Assembly: GCA_964058845.1 (NCBI GenBank)
Contig: CAXKVR010000693.1
Coordinates: forward strand, 1 to 40,607
Direction of reading: 5' to 3'
Source: Carex sylvatica
Taxonomy: Eukaryota > Streptophyta > Magnoliopsida > Poales > Cyperaceae
DNA length: 40,607 bases
The position numbers and the translations under genes are program-made. The notes below the pieces were generated by a model. It made no database searches. It was not told where the DNA came from and saw only the letters and a list, made by a program, of their open reading frames with translations. Positions 31,641 through 40,607 of the stretch are shown one piece after another (the stretch's first letter is position 1; each line of letters opens with the position of its first letter).

Positions 31641-32921
31641 TCACAACCGGTCACATTGTGCCTGAACGAATGATAATTCCTCTCCTAGGATATCATAGAG
31701 AACATGAAAGTTCTGCTGTTGAAAATTGCCAATTATTGTTAGTGCATCTCTATGACCAAACATGGTCAAACATATTGTCGTATCTGAGATTAGTTCCATA
31801 TAATTTTTTGGTGGGAGCTCCCAATTTGCACCGTTAAAATGGAAAATGAACTTGGGCACTTGGATCTGCTTAGAGGAGATTGATTTGAAATCGAAACAAA
31901 GATATTCTGGATATTCTGGATCTTTTACTTCTGGTAATTGCATTTGTGTTATAAATGCTGATTTCACCATCTCATAAACTTGCTCTGGAAAGTGAGTAAG
32001 GCTTGTTCCGGAGTCAATGATCACCCCACCACTTCCGTCATTAGGATTCAGGGAAAAATAGGATTCGGGTATTTGTAAAAGCTCTGCACCAACTGTTATG
32101 CCGTTTAATGTAAGGTAATAAAATGTTGTGTAGATTGGATGGAGGAGCAACGGCGTTGATTGGATCTTTCGTTTTTCATATCTGGTTAATAAATCAGCTG
32201 ATGAACCAAACAAAACGGGGCTGCTTTTGGATTCACCAAAGGAACTGAAACAATAGGCAAACTTACCATATCCAAGTTGCGAAACAAGTGACAATTTACC
32301 ACGGCCAAAGCCGGCTATGCCGCATTCATTTGAAACGAAGATTCCACTGTTGTCGTTTCCACATCCAAAAAACATATTAGTAACCTCATATGATCCCAAG
32401 GTAAAGGTCTCCTTTCCGAGTAAACCCCTTGTGTACGAACCGTCTCCATAGCTACTATTGTATTCACAGAGGTTGTCCGTAGAGCACTTAGGTTGAGAGA
32501 TGTCAATTTCATTGCACAATTCAAATTCGCATGGTGTGTAAAAGAAAGTAGAGGATTTCCGAGGATTAAAAAAAGGATATGATTGGTTGAAGTAATGAAT
32601 AAGAGGCAAACACTGTGTCCAGATGAGATCGCTGCCAGTGTCTAGGGTTAGAACAAAGGGCTGTGCTGGTGTACCGATTGATATATTTATCAGGTACTCA
32701 CCGCCGGATGGAAATGATGGCATGGTGACATCGCTGGAAGCAAGATAACGGCGTCTGGTCTTGCTACGCTGCACCATACGTTGCAGCAACTCAAACTTTG
32801 TGTAGTTGCCGCCAGAATCAACGTGAATTAGTTCGGTTCGTAAACCGTCAGGGAGAGAATGAGATAAATTAAACAGGGAGAGGAAGAACAGGATTGATAT
32901 TGATACCATACGTTGCACCAT
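31641..32921 (-). CDS. aspartic protease, A1B (nepenthesin/CDR1-like), intact
   Basis: A single-exon 426-residue secreted peptidase. A signal peptide (hydrophobic residues ~6-22, ending SHS) is followed by a prosegment, then a two-lobed pepsin-type fold. Catalytic motifs are DTGS (D94-S97, followed by DLIWTQC) and DSGTS (D303-S307). The nepenthesin-type Cys-rich insert lies between them (C104, C131, C136, C146, C152), with YGDGSYTRG as the flap region (158-166) and FGCGNDNSG next. Length is typical of this plant clade, members of which act in the apoplast in defence signalling or protein turnover. No stop or frameshift is present, and catalytic residues are intact. Met5 is an alternative start, but Met1 gives a normal signal peptide. 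The gene is transcribed away from the telomere. A remnant of a related copy lies downstream at 31349. The substrate is unknown. Confidence 0.93.
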   Translation of the reverse strand: MVQRMVSISILFFLSLFNLSHSLPDGLRTELIHVDSGGNYTKFELLQRMVQRSKTRRRYLASSDVTMPSFPSGGEYLINISIGTPAQPFVLTLDTGSDLIWTQCLPLIHYFNQSYPFFNPRKSSTFFYTPCEFELCNEIDISQPKCSTDNLCEYNSSYGDGSYTRGLLGKETFTLGSYEVTNMFFGCGNDNSGIFVSNECGIAGFGRGKLSLVSQLGYGKFAYCFSSFGESKSSPVLFGSSADLLTRYEKRKIQSTPLLLHPIYTTFYYLTLNGITVGAELLQIPESYFSLNPNDGSGGVIIDSGTSLTHFPEQVYEMVKSAFITQMQLPEVKDPEYPEYLCFDFKSISSKQIQVPKFIFHFNGANWELPPKNYMELISDTTICLTMFGHRDALTIIGNFQQQNFHVLYDILGEELSFVQAQCDRL

Positions 32922-32975
32922 TGTATTTGTAGAGACGGGATCTTGTTGTGGGGATTGGTTTTAGAATGAGTACTG

Positions 32976-32983
32976 TATATATA
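32976..32983 (-). promoter_or_regulatory. TATA box of aspartic protease
   Basis: TATATATA on the minus strand, about 55 bp upstream of the ATG at 32921. That leaves room for a short 5' UTR of ~25 bases. No other promoter element was confidently identified. Confidence 0.55.
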
Positions 32984-32989
32984 GTTTCC

Positions 32990-33805
32990 AAAGAGTCGCT
33001 AGAACTTAGAATATGTCTTCCAAAACTTTATAAAATTATATATACTGGAAATTTTTCTTTCTATCTTTTTTGTTCATAGCCAGGCTTTAATTCTTTCTCA
33101 TTATGATATATCAATTCATGAATATGCAAACTCCTACTAGATGCACCATTTAGTGATCTCCTTTGACAAAATGGCAATATGCTCTATTTGAAGCAGTCAT
33201 TGCTAATTAATTAAGTGGTGCCATACTAGCACATTAATAGATTGTTTTGATTCAAAGTCTATGATGTTATTATGACCGTTTCTAACTCTATCCTCCAATC
33301 ACAGTGTAAGAGCATGTGGCGCACCTCTTAGTTTAAAACAAAGGCAACAACGTGTCGATCAAAAAATATTAATAGTTAAAATAAAATTAGGCTGTGTTTT
33401 CCGGTTATCCATACAAAAATAAGTACAATTGATACACGCCTATATTCTATAAAATATTTTATTTACCAATATCGCATTTTCAAGAATTTTTTTTTCGCAA
33501 TTCACATCTTTATTAAATATATGCTATTATTATTAGTATATTTCTAATTTTATTAGCAATAAAAAAATACAAACCTAATTTATTATGATAAAAAAAAAGT
33601 CAAATGTGTTTTGAGAAAACACTAGTTTAGGCCTTCTAGGAGAATCAACAGTTTAGGTCGTCTGAAACTTCTGGGATTGCACAAGTTAAGCATCTTTGTA
33701 ATTGTTCGAGTTAAATTCCCCCAATAATATTCAATGTGTTCAGGTCTATATATATATAGTGATTTTGAAGTCCATAAGAGGACAAAAGCGATTGTAAAAC
33801 AATAA
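32990..33805. other. protease upstream region, no gene
   Basis: AT-rich upstream DNA extending to the MULE-type element. No open frame of note; an (AT)n-rich patch lies at ~33748-33760. Confidence 0.45.
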
Positions 33806-33814
33806 AAAAATATA

Positions 33815-35021
33815 GGGAAAACTTCCAGTGTACCCATGCAAAAGTTTAAAATAGCCAATTTCCCCATAGAAACACTACAATATTCAATATGCCTATAAAA
33901 ACTTAATTTTCTGTCTTCTATGCCCATTTATTCATTACACCTATCAAATTGACAAATATACCTTTTATTAAAATGGAGATAAGAGCTTCATTGAAGGAGG
34001 GGCCCCATCTTCTGGCTCAAACTATTGTCGTTTGTTGTCAATACCAAGTGTCAGTGGTTAGCTTGAAATCGATGAAAGGAGAAATAACCCCCGCCTCCGT
34101 TTTCATCTCTTGAGCTGCTGAAGAAAGAACAAAGAAGAAGTTGAGGAGATGAGTTACTATATGCAAATCAAACTAAGTGGATTGAATTAATTCAGTTCTA
34201 TTCATGAGTTTAGAAAATGAGGGAGGATATCATGTTCGACAACCAATCTAAACCATGTAAATACACAAAATTCGAGTCTGAAACCTGATTCAAAAACAAA
34301 ATTTGGTTCATCTTGGGGCTCTCAAGTGCCAGTGGTATATACTATATACTAATACCAAGCTTCTTTGGAACCTGCTTCTTTGAGAACTAAAATATGGTAA
34401 AAGAATTACAGAAAATCATTGAATTTTCAGAATAATTGGTCGATTCTATTAAGTGTGGCTCGTTATAATAGTTGTTGGTATTGTTCTTCAGTGGTAGCCC
34501 TCTTATTCTTGTGATACCAAATAACATAATATTTCAAAATTATGCGCAAATTATCTGAATATGTCACAGATTTACATTAGATATGCCATTTGTCAGAAGA
34601 GGACAAAAGTGGAAAAAAAAACTCGGGAGTTATCTTCTCTATGGAAAACCTTCTCCTTTAATTTCTAAGGTTGCTTACGTGCTTCCACTCCCACAAAAAA
34701 AAATTAAGGTGTTCAGTAAAAAAGTAGAAAACCTTCTCTTTAATTTCTATGATGGAAGTATAATTCGGAGCAAAGTCAGAAGATGTAGCGTCTCCTTCAA
34801 TGAAGCTCTTATTCAGTCTAATGGAAATTAATGGACACCTCCATTTTAGTGAAGGATATAATTGTCAATTTAAATTTTAAAATAACTAAATATAGATTTA
34901 ATGAATAAAATGACATAAAAGAAACAAAGTTAAGTTTTAATGAGTTTATTGGATATTATTGTGTTTCTATGGGGAAATTGGCTATTTTAAATTTTTACAT
35001 GGGTACACTGTAAATTTTCCC
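33815..35021. mobile_element. non-autonomous MULE-type element (1.2 kb), long TIRs
   Basis: A perfect 9-bp duplication AAAAATATA lies at 33806-33814 and 35022-35030. TIRs start GGGAAAACTTCCAGTGTACC on the left and GGGAAAATTTACAGTGTACC reversed on the right, and remain alignable for roughly 200-240 bp. They include AAATAGCCAATTTCCCCATAGAAACAC-type blocks and AAGAGCTTCATTGAAGGAG near the inner ends. The ~750-bp interior has no recognised coding sequence; short open frames on both strands are within the TIRs or uninformative. It is inserted ~900 bp upstream of the aspartic protease start. It is a different family from the MULE at 21623-24545. Confidence 0.87.
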
Positions 35022-35030
35022 AAAAATATA

Positions 35031-35575
35031 TATAGTTCAAGAGTAAACTTTAATTTGATAGTTTTTTGCAATTTTTTGTATAAGCAAAGAGGTTTATATA
35101 AGAGCTTGAGAAGGAAGCTAAACACTAAGATCGTTACACTGAGTTGTAAATAATATAATGCAATTTTAACTTTGTAGTCAAACTTTTTAGAAAAATAAGC
35201 GAAATCCAACCATGTCCCGGTGAACTTATGCGGTGTTCCGACGAGCTTGAGACCAAATTCTGGCCGAAACAATTAAATTAAGATCATTGTTCACTCAAAA
35301 GTATAGAACGAAGTTTTAGTACAGTAAACTGTACCTTTTAACTTGAATTATACTGTGATTCAGATTACAAGTATACAATCCTATCGATGGTATGGTTAGG
35401 TATCGATTCGGAAGACGGTTCAAGTATTAACTAGATTTCACATAAATTACTTAAAAACTAGAAGTTGAAAAATGATTGGTTTTGGTTGTTTATATTTCCT
35501 AAATAGTTCAATGATAAAGATTAAAATAAATAAGAGAGTAAATAAATTTGGTTTAATTCAGTAATATAAAAGGCG
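35031..35575. other. intergenic, nothing recognised
   Basis: AT-rich, no supported feature. Confidence 0.4.
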
Positions 35576-36560
35576 TTTCCAGGGTTTCTGATTTCATCTT
35601 CAATTCTGCCTCTTGGTACCTGATGCGGGGCGCATGGCCATCGAGTTAATACAGCAGCCATTTATTTCTGTATTGATAGTTTTGTGTAGGGTTCTATTGA
35701 CCGTACCCGATGTTTCTAAATCTCAACTCTCCTTTGTTGGTTTTAATAAATACGATACTGGAATTGCAATTTCTACCCTCTTAGGTTTCTAAACCTCAAC
35801 TCTTGTTTGTTGGTATTCTACCTAAGTTACTTGTTTGATTTACTAAAGATATCCACCATCTCTCGATGCATCAAAAGTTTCACCTCTCGGCTAATAATTA
35901 GTTTTACCTCTCGGCTTACAAACTTACCTCATGTACTTAGTCTGCTTAAGAGAAATATCAAGACCAAATTATAAGAAAGATGCTGCAGTACATCTAACAG
36001 TAAACCAAGAATTATTCAAGAAATTTCAAATAAGCAATTAAATTAATACTCAAATAAGCAAACACAAACATCAACACAGATTCAAATAACATGCATATAA
36101 AACAGAATATCCGACTACATCATAACCCTAGAAACTAAAAGATCTACTCAGACATAGTCACAAAGCAAATAAAAGAAATAAAGTAAGAACAAATCATGAT
36201 AAAACCCGAAGAACAAAGAAGATCCGTGATAAACTTGCGTCTTTCGCTTCTCGACTTCGTCTCCAAGCTAGCTGTCAAGTTCAAACCCTAGAATCTCTTC
36301 TTTAGCTCCAGAATATCCAGTGTGTTGTCTCTCAAGCAAGAAATCCCGACTTATAGCCATTCTACTCTACTTTCCTTCAATTGGCCTCTATTTCCAAATA
36401 TGTTTTGTTTTCGAAAAAGGTTGACGCGGCCCGTATCGGGTGTGACGCGGCACACGTTCCTTGTCCCTCGAGCTGCTGATGGGAGGTCACATCAGCTGGT
36501 CGGGTCAGATGTGATGTGGCCTGCCTCGGAGATGACGCGGCCCGCGTGAAGACCTTCAGA
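35576..36560 (-). other. leader- or LTR-like fragment, unresolved
   Basis: On the minus strand, GGCTATAAGTCGGGATT (~36340-36356) looks like a TATA region followed by a long untranslated-leader-type sequence with CTAGGGTTTGAAC and TTTCTAGGGTTATGATG. Internal degenerate duplications occur: a TTTCTAAA(T/C)CTCAACTC block at ~35713 and ~35786, and TTACCTCTCGGCT words at ~35880-35915. Upstream are GC-rich GACGCGGCCCG words (36420-36545). This is reminiscent of retrotransposon LTR or leader DNA, but I found no paired LTR, primer site or target duplication. Confidence 0.3.
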
Positions 36561-37412
36561 CTTATCAATCTTCCCTGATTTCGCCTGTTTTATGAAAAAT
36601 AAGAATAAAAGCGCAGCAGTACCAAATTCTATAGATATTACAATAGACACAATTTGATGGTACAGGACACAGGTTTTGATACAAAATTGAGTCGGAATAT
36701 AGATCAAATAACGAGACATCAATCATATAACCAGAATCATGCCAACAAATATATTGAATACTAAAATAGTTGCACTACCTAAGTCTTGTATTATAATTCT
36801 TAATACTAAGATAGATAAACTTCAAAATAATAATTAGAGGGAGCCAAATTTTATATATTAAAACTAAGTGTTAGAGGTAGAAAAATTTTATAAGTCGATG
36901 TATGATGGCATTGACTTCTTATTTAATTATGCATATATATATATATAGTTGTTAAAATTAAAGGAAAAATCGAGAGGCATCCATTTAGCCGATCGACAAA
37001 AAAATCTATCCCTAAATAGTGGCCATATAACCTTGTCGAATATTCCAATTAATCAGTGTGCATTAATTTAGTTAAGACTTTGGTTATTATATTCTTTGGA
37101 GGAATAAACAGCGCCGATGCCTAGATATATACCTCCACAATTTATGCTAGTAGGTTCACAAAGTAACATGACAACAGCTACTCATCCATGCATTTTTTTA
37201 ACAAGCGAAATATGATTAGTTGACTTGACTGTGCAGATATATATACTATATATAATTTACATGTGCGCAACGAACTTTCTTCACAGCCATGACAACTGAC
37301 CGAAGCATATATATTGCTATGAAAAGATTAAAAAATTTAAATGCGTTGTCAACGACTAATGTAGATATCATATTTATATAATATTGGAAACTGCAATTCG
37401 AAACTCAATCAA

Positions 37413-37512
37413 TTGACTATCAATCAATGATTTTTGAATCAAGGTCAAGTTTTTAATTAGTGTTGACTATCAATCAATGATTTTTGAATCAAGATCAAGT
37501 TTTTAATTAGTG
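37413..37512 (+). repeat. 50-bp tandem duplication
   Basis: Two adjacent copies starting TTGACTATCAATCAATGA at 37413 and 37463, with one mismatch (AAGGTCAAG versus AAGATCAAG). Confidence 0.9.
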
Positions 37513-37687
37513 TTATCTTTAGACTTATTATATCCAACTGACAAATCAAATCAAAATTATAAAGAGTTACGACATCACTGATAAATATATCAAATGTCTT
37601 ATTTTTTAGCATACACCCTAAATAAATAAATAAAACTAAAATTATTTAAATGAAAATATATATTAAGATCTCTTAAAAAAAAATTAA

Positions 37688-37780
37688 GGACCGCCAGGGG
37701 CGGTCAGTTCTTTAGTGGACCGGCCCCTATCCCGGGCGGTCTGCTAGGAGTGTGGACCGCCCATAGGACGGGCGGTTGGA
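37688..37780. repeat. GC-rich hairpins with GACCGCC/GGCGGTC stems
   Basis: A perfect 7-bp stem GACCGCC-AGG-GGCGGTC lies at 37689-37705, and another ACCGCCC...GGGCGGT at 37756-37776 with a 7-base loop. Related GGACCGGCCCC and CCCGGGCGGTC words lie between them, so the blocks can pair in several ways. The surroundings are strongly AT-rich. Possibly the end of a DNA transposon; no partner end was found. Confidence 0.6.
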
Positions 37781-39050
37781 GCAGTTTTGAAAAAAAATAT
37801 GAATCCGGGAGCACTTTTGTAAAAATCTTTTTTTTAGGGTTTTAATAAAAATAGTCAATTACATCTCATTTAAGAATCAAACACTTCAGGAGAAATAGTT
37901 TTTCATCTTAACCTAAAGACCGTACTATGCCAAAGAGACCCAAAATATATATCAGAAATGCCGAACATAATACTTGATTCCATGTCGTTTGTCATGAAAT
38001 ATCCAAAGCTTTAATAGAGTAAATTGTCTCTATGAGCACGAGATAAGTTTTCTATGGCAATAAGTCATTCTCGCATTTTATTGTTGGGTTGTGGAATAAG
38101 TCTTTTAAAACAGCAAGGTACGGCCCTTGAGAAATCATCTCCAAATTTCTTAATGGGTTTGTCTTCTCTATTCTTTGATAGTGGAAGAAGAAGAAAATGT
38201 ACACAAAAACTGTATTTTTCTTAAGCCAAAAGAGGTATGTTCAGTTTATGTGTTTTACTTGGTTATCTTGTGTCTTAGGGACCAATCCTTATATAGAATA
38301 ACAATTTTAGTTATCTATCAATTTGAAAAAAGTATAATCTGTTACCACATCAAAAACTGTGTTGGCGCATCAAAAACTCTACATCCCTCCATAAAGGTAG
38401 TTTTTTGACCTCTAAAAAATGTATTTTTCTAAATTATTCTACATATTTATGGAACACACCCTATTGAATGGACGGTACTATATTGAGGGCAGAAATTGTG
38501 ATTTTGAGAGCTAAGAAAAAAAATTATACTATAATACTCAATTTACCCTTAGATTTTAATTCTTAATAATCTCACATCTTTTTAATTCTATATATATCTT
38601 GATTCATTAATACTTGTAAGTGTGCATGAAAGGAAACCATTAAATTCATTTATATACTAATTAGGAAGTTCGCTGCATAATTTTGTTAATACACATAAAT
38701 GTTTACATGCTTAATATTTTATTTTATTTTTGACAGATAGCTCCGAAGACATTGTATAACAACAATAAATTAATGATTACACATGTTGCTTATACATGGC
38801 CTTGCACTAGTGCACTAGGAAGAAAATATTACATATTTTGCTTATGCTTGAGTATGAACCTGTACAGGCCAAAGTTTCAGGTCCTTTAACTGGCATTTTC
38901 TTTTAAAGTATGCTACAGGGAATCTTGACTTAGGAACTTAGAGATGCTGAGTTCTTTTTTTTTTATATTTACATATAAATATATTTTTTATCAATATATT
39001 GTTGGTGGCAAAATTGGCCTCCAACCTTCAAAAAAAAGAAATGCTATAGG

Positions 39051-39742
39051 CACTACTACAGAAATGGAGATTGCACATGGACATAAATTAGGGAGCTACA
39101 CGGATTTTTTACCGTGTATAGTGTGAGGGTTTAGAAATCCCTGAATAAATTACACACGGATATTTATCCGTGTACAATTACGGAGAGCTACACGGATTAT
39201 TACATAAACAGCCGTGTACAATTCCTTGCCAAGTGGCGCTCTCCATAACCGAGCTACACGGATTATGTCAATTACTAAATGTCCGTGTACAAACTCTTTC
39301 TACACGGATATTTAGCTAAATGTCTGTGTAGCTCTCTCTCTCTCTCTCTCTCTCTCTCTTTAATGTGTAAATACCTTTATACACGGACATTTAGTTAAAT
39401 GTCCGTGTAAAATTGTCTTTTTAAAAAAAAAAAAAAATTTTTTCAATTTTTTTTAATGTTTAAATATCTTTTTACACGAACATTTAGTTAAATGTCCGTG
39501 TAGAATTATCTTATTATTTTATTTTTCAAATTTTTTTTTTTTGTGGCTAGCTTCCAGTTTTGCTAGCCATTTAAAATCATAATTCTAAAACAGAGAAACA
39601 TTAAACAAAGGCTTTTAAACTCATAATTCTAAAACTATACAACAGTATAAATAATTCATGTACACTACATTATACAAAATTATACAAATCCATATTTAGC
39701 ATTACAAAATTTAAATTGAAACCACCTAGCCCACGTACATCT
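39051..39742 (+). mobile_element. CACTA element 5' end, truncated by the telomere
   Basis: It starts CACTACTACAGAAATGG, a standard plant CACTA terminus. The next ~450 bases carry about seven inverted pairs of TACACGGA...TCCGTGTA words (39095-39510), such as TACACGGACATTTAGTT followed by AAATGTCCGTGTA, the subterminal repeats expected for such elements. After a poly-A/T zone and a GGCTAGC...GCTAGCC hairpin (39543-39570) comes AT-rich sequence to 39742, where TTTAGGG repeats start. No right end exists in the window, so the element is broken. Confidence 0.8.
39332..39359 (+). repeat. (CT)n microsatellite
   Basis: Fourteen CT units inside the CACTA subterminal zone, between two of the TACACGGA hairpins. 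Confidence 0.95.
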
Positions 39743-40607
39743 GGGTTTAGGGTTTAGGGTTTAGGGTTTAGGGTTTAGGGTTTAGGGTTTAGGGTTTAGG
39801 GTTTAGGGTTTAGGGTTTAGGGTTTAGGGTTTAGGGTTTAGGGTTTAGGGTTTAGGGTTTAGGGTTTAGGGTTTAGGGTTTAGGGTTTAGGGTTTAGGGT
39901 TTAGGGTTTAGGGTTTAGGGTTTAGGGTTTAGGGTTTAGGGTTTAGGGTTTAGGGTTTAGGGTTTAGGGTTTAGGGTTTAGGGTTTAGGGTTTAGGGTTT
40001 AGGGTTTAGGGTTTAGGGTTTAGGGTTTAGGGTTTAGGGTTTAGGGTTTAGGGTTTAGGGTTTAGGGTTTAGGGTTTAGGGTTTAGGGTTTAGGGTTTAG
40101 GGTTTAGGGTTTAGGGTTTAGGGTTTAGGGTTTAGGGTTTAGGGTTTAGGGTTTAGGGTTTAGGGTTTAGGGTTTAGGGTTTAGGGTTTAGGGTTTAGGG
40201 TTTAGGGTTTAGGGTTTAGGGTTTAGGGTTTAGGGTTTAGGGTTTAGGGTTTAGGGTTTAGGGTTTAGGGTTTAGGGTTTAGGGTTTAGGGTTTAGGGTT
40301 TAGGGTTTAGGGTTTAGGGTTTAGGGTTTAGGGTTTAGGGTTTAGGGTTTAGGGTTTAGGGTTTAGGGTTTAGGGTTTAGGGTTTAGGGTTTAGGGTTTA
40401 GGGTTTAGGGTTTAGGGTTTAGGGTTTAGGGTTTAGGGTTTAGGGTTTAGGGTTTAGGGTTTAGGGTTTAGGGTTTAGGGTTTAGGGTTTAGGGTTTAGG
40501 GTTTAGGGTTTAGGGTTTAGGGTTTAGGGTTTAGGGTTTAGGGTTTAGGGTTTAGGGTTTAGGGTTTAGGGTTTAGGGTTTAGGGTTTAGGGTTTAGGGT
40601 TTAGGGT
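39743..40607 (+). repeat. telomere, TTTAGGG x 123
   Basis: GGG at 39743-39745 is followed by 123 complete TTTAGGG units and one further T at the window's end. The G-rich strand points 5' to 3' toward the right edge, as at a true right-hand chromosome terminus. I saw no variant unit. In the cell this array would be bound by telomere proteins and extended by telomerase. The array is much shorter than most plant telomeres (kilobases), so the assembly probably stops partway. Confidence 0.98.

Larger units (their letters stand above)
36561..39050. other. AT-rich intergenic DNA
   Basis: No gene supported on either strand over ~2.5 kb. It holds a 50-bp tandem duplication (37413-37512) and a GC-rich hairpin patch (37688-37780), described separately. 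The remaining open frames are short and compositionally unremarkable. Confidence 0.45.

Noticed and set aside
33622..33927. 101-codon minus-strand frame
   Set aside because: It straddles the left border of the MULE-type element, so it is a chance frame partly in the TIR.
36322..36549. Frames rich in TRPVS/GVTRHT words
   Set aside because: Encoded by GACGCGGCC-type word repeats in both strands; no family match.
1..40607. tRNA, rRNA or organelle-derived insertions
   Set aside because: I saw no tRNA-like cloverleaf core boxes, rRNA segments or recognisable plastid/mitochondrial genes by eye; this is not a substitute for a tRNA scan.

Overview
This is a plant nuclear chromosome end, most likely from a eudicot. 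The last ~865 bases (39743-40607) are an unbroken TTTAGGG telomere with the G-rich strand running toward the right edge, which is the correct orientation for a real chromosome tip. The rest is AT-rich, intron-bearing DNA full of plant transposons, with genes of plant type (CYP81-like cytochrome P450, A1B aspartic protease). I cannot name the species from sequence alone.

Layout. 1-1656 is a nearly complete two-exon CYP81-like P450 with one in-frame stop. 2135-6841 is a young but disabled Ty1-copia retrotransposon (5-bp duplication GTATT). 8035-9451 is the 3' part of a second, related P450 on the opposite strand, interrupted by a 383-bp hAT-like element (8-bp duplication CTTAACCG) and cut off by a 5'-truncated LINE (9452-12215). 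12381-15830 is a decayed CACTA element with a transposase C-terminal remnant. 16876-17270 is a fold-back MITE. 17664-20423 is a CACTA-like element that appears to carry exon pieces of a CBS/DUF21 (CNNM/CorC-like) gene. 21354-24978 is a short CACTA shell, and inside it sits a 2.9-kb MULE with ~280-bp terminal inverted repeats (TIRs) and a 9-bp duplication. 25880-28560 is an AT-rich repeat region related, in inverted orientation, to the inside of that MULE. 28960-30160 is a second truncated LINE. 31641-32921 (minus) is the only clearly intact gene, an extracellular-type aspartic protease. 33815-35021 is a second MULE-type element with a perfect 9-bp duplication. 35022-39050 is mostly unassignable AT-rich DNA with small duplications and two GC-rich hairpins. 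39051-39742 is the 5' end of another CACTA element, carrying a series of hairpins, and the telomere abuts it directly.

How it fits together. There is no operon-like or pathway logic. The window reads as a subtelomeric accumulation zone in which a P450 cluster has decayed and transposons have nested (MULE in CACTA; hAT and LINE in a P450). The intact gene nearest the tip starts about 6.8 kb from the telomere. No subtelomeric satellite and no degenerate telomere variants separate the CACTA fragment from the perfect repeats. This suggests a break inside the transposon healed by new telomere addition, though assembly effects must be excluded.

Limits. Transposon classes were assigned by reading ends, target duplications and protein motifs by eye. 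No database search or alignment program was used. Boundaries given as approximate could move by tens of bases.
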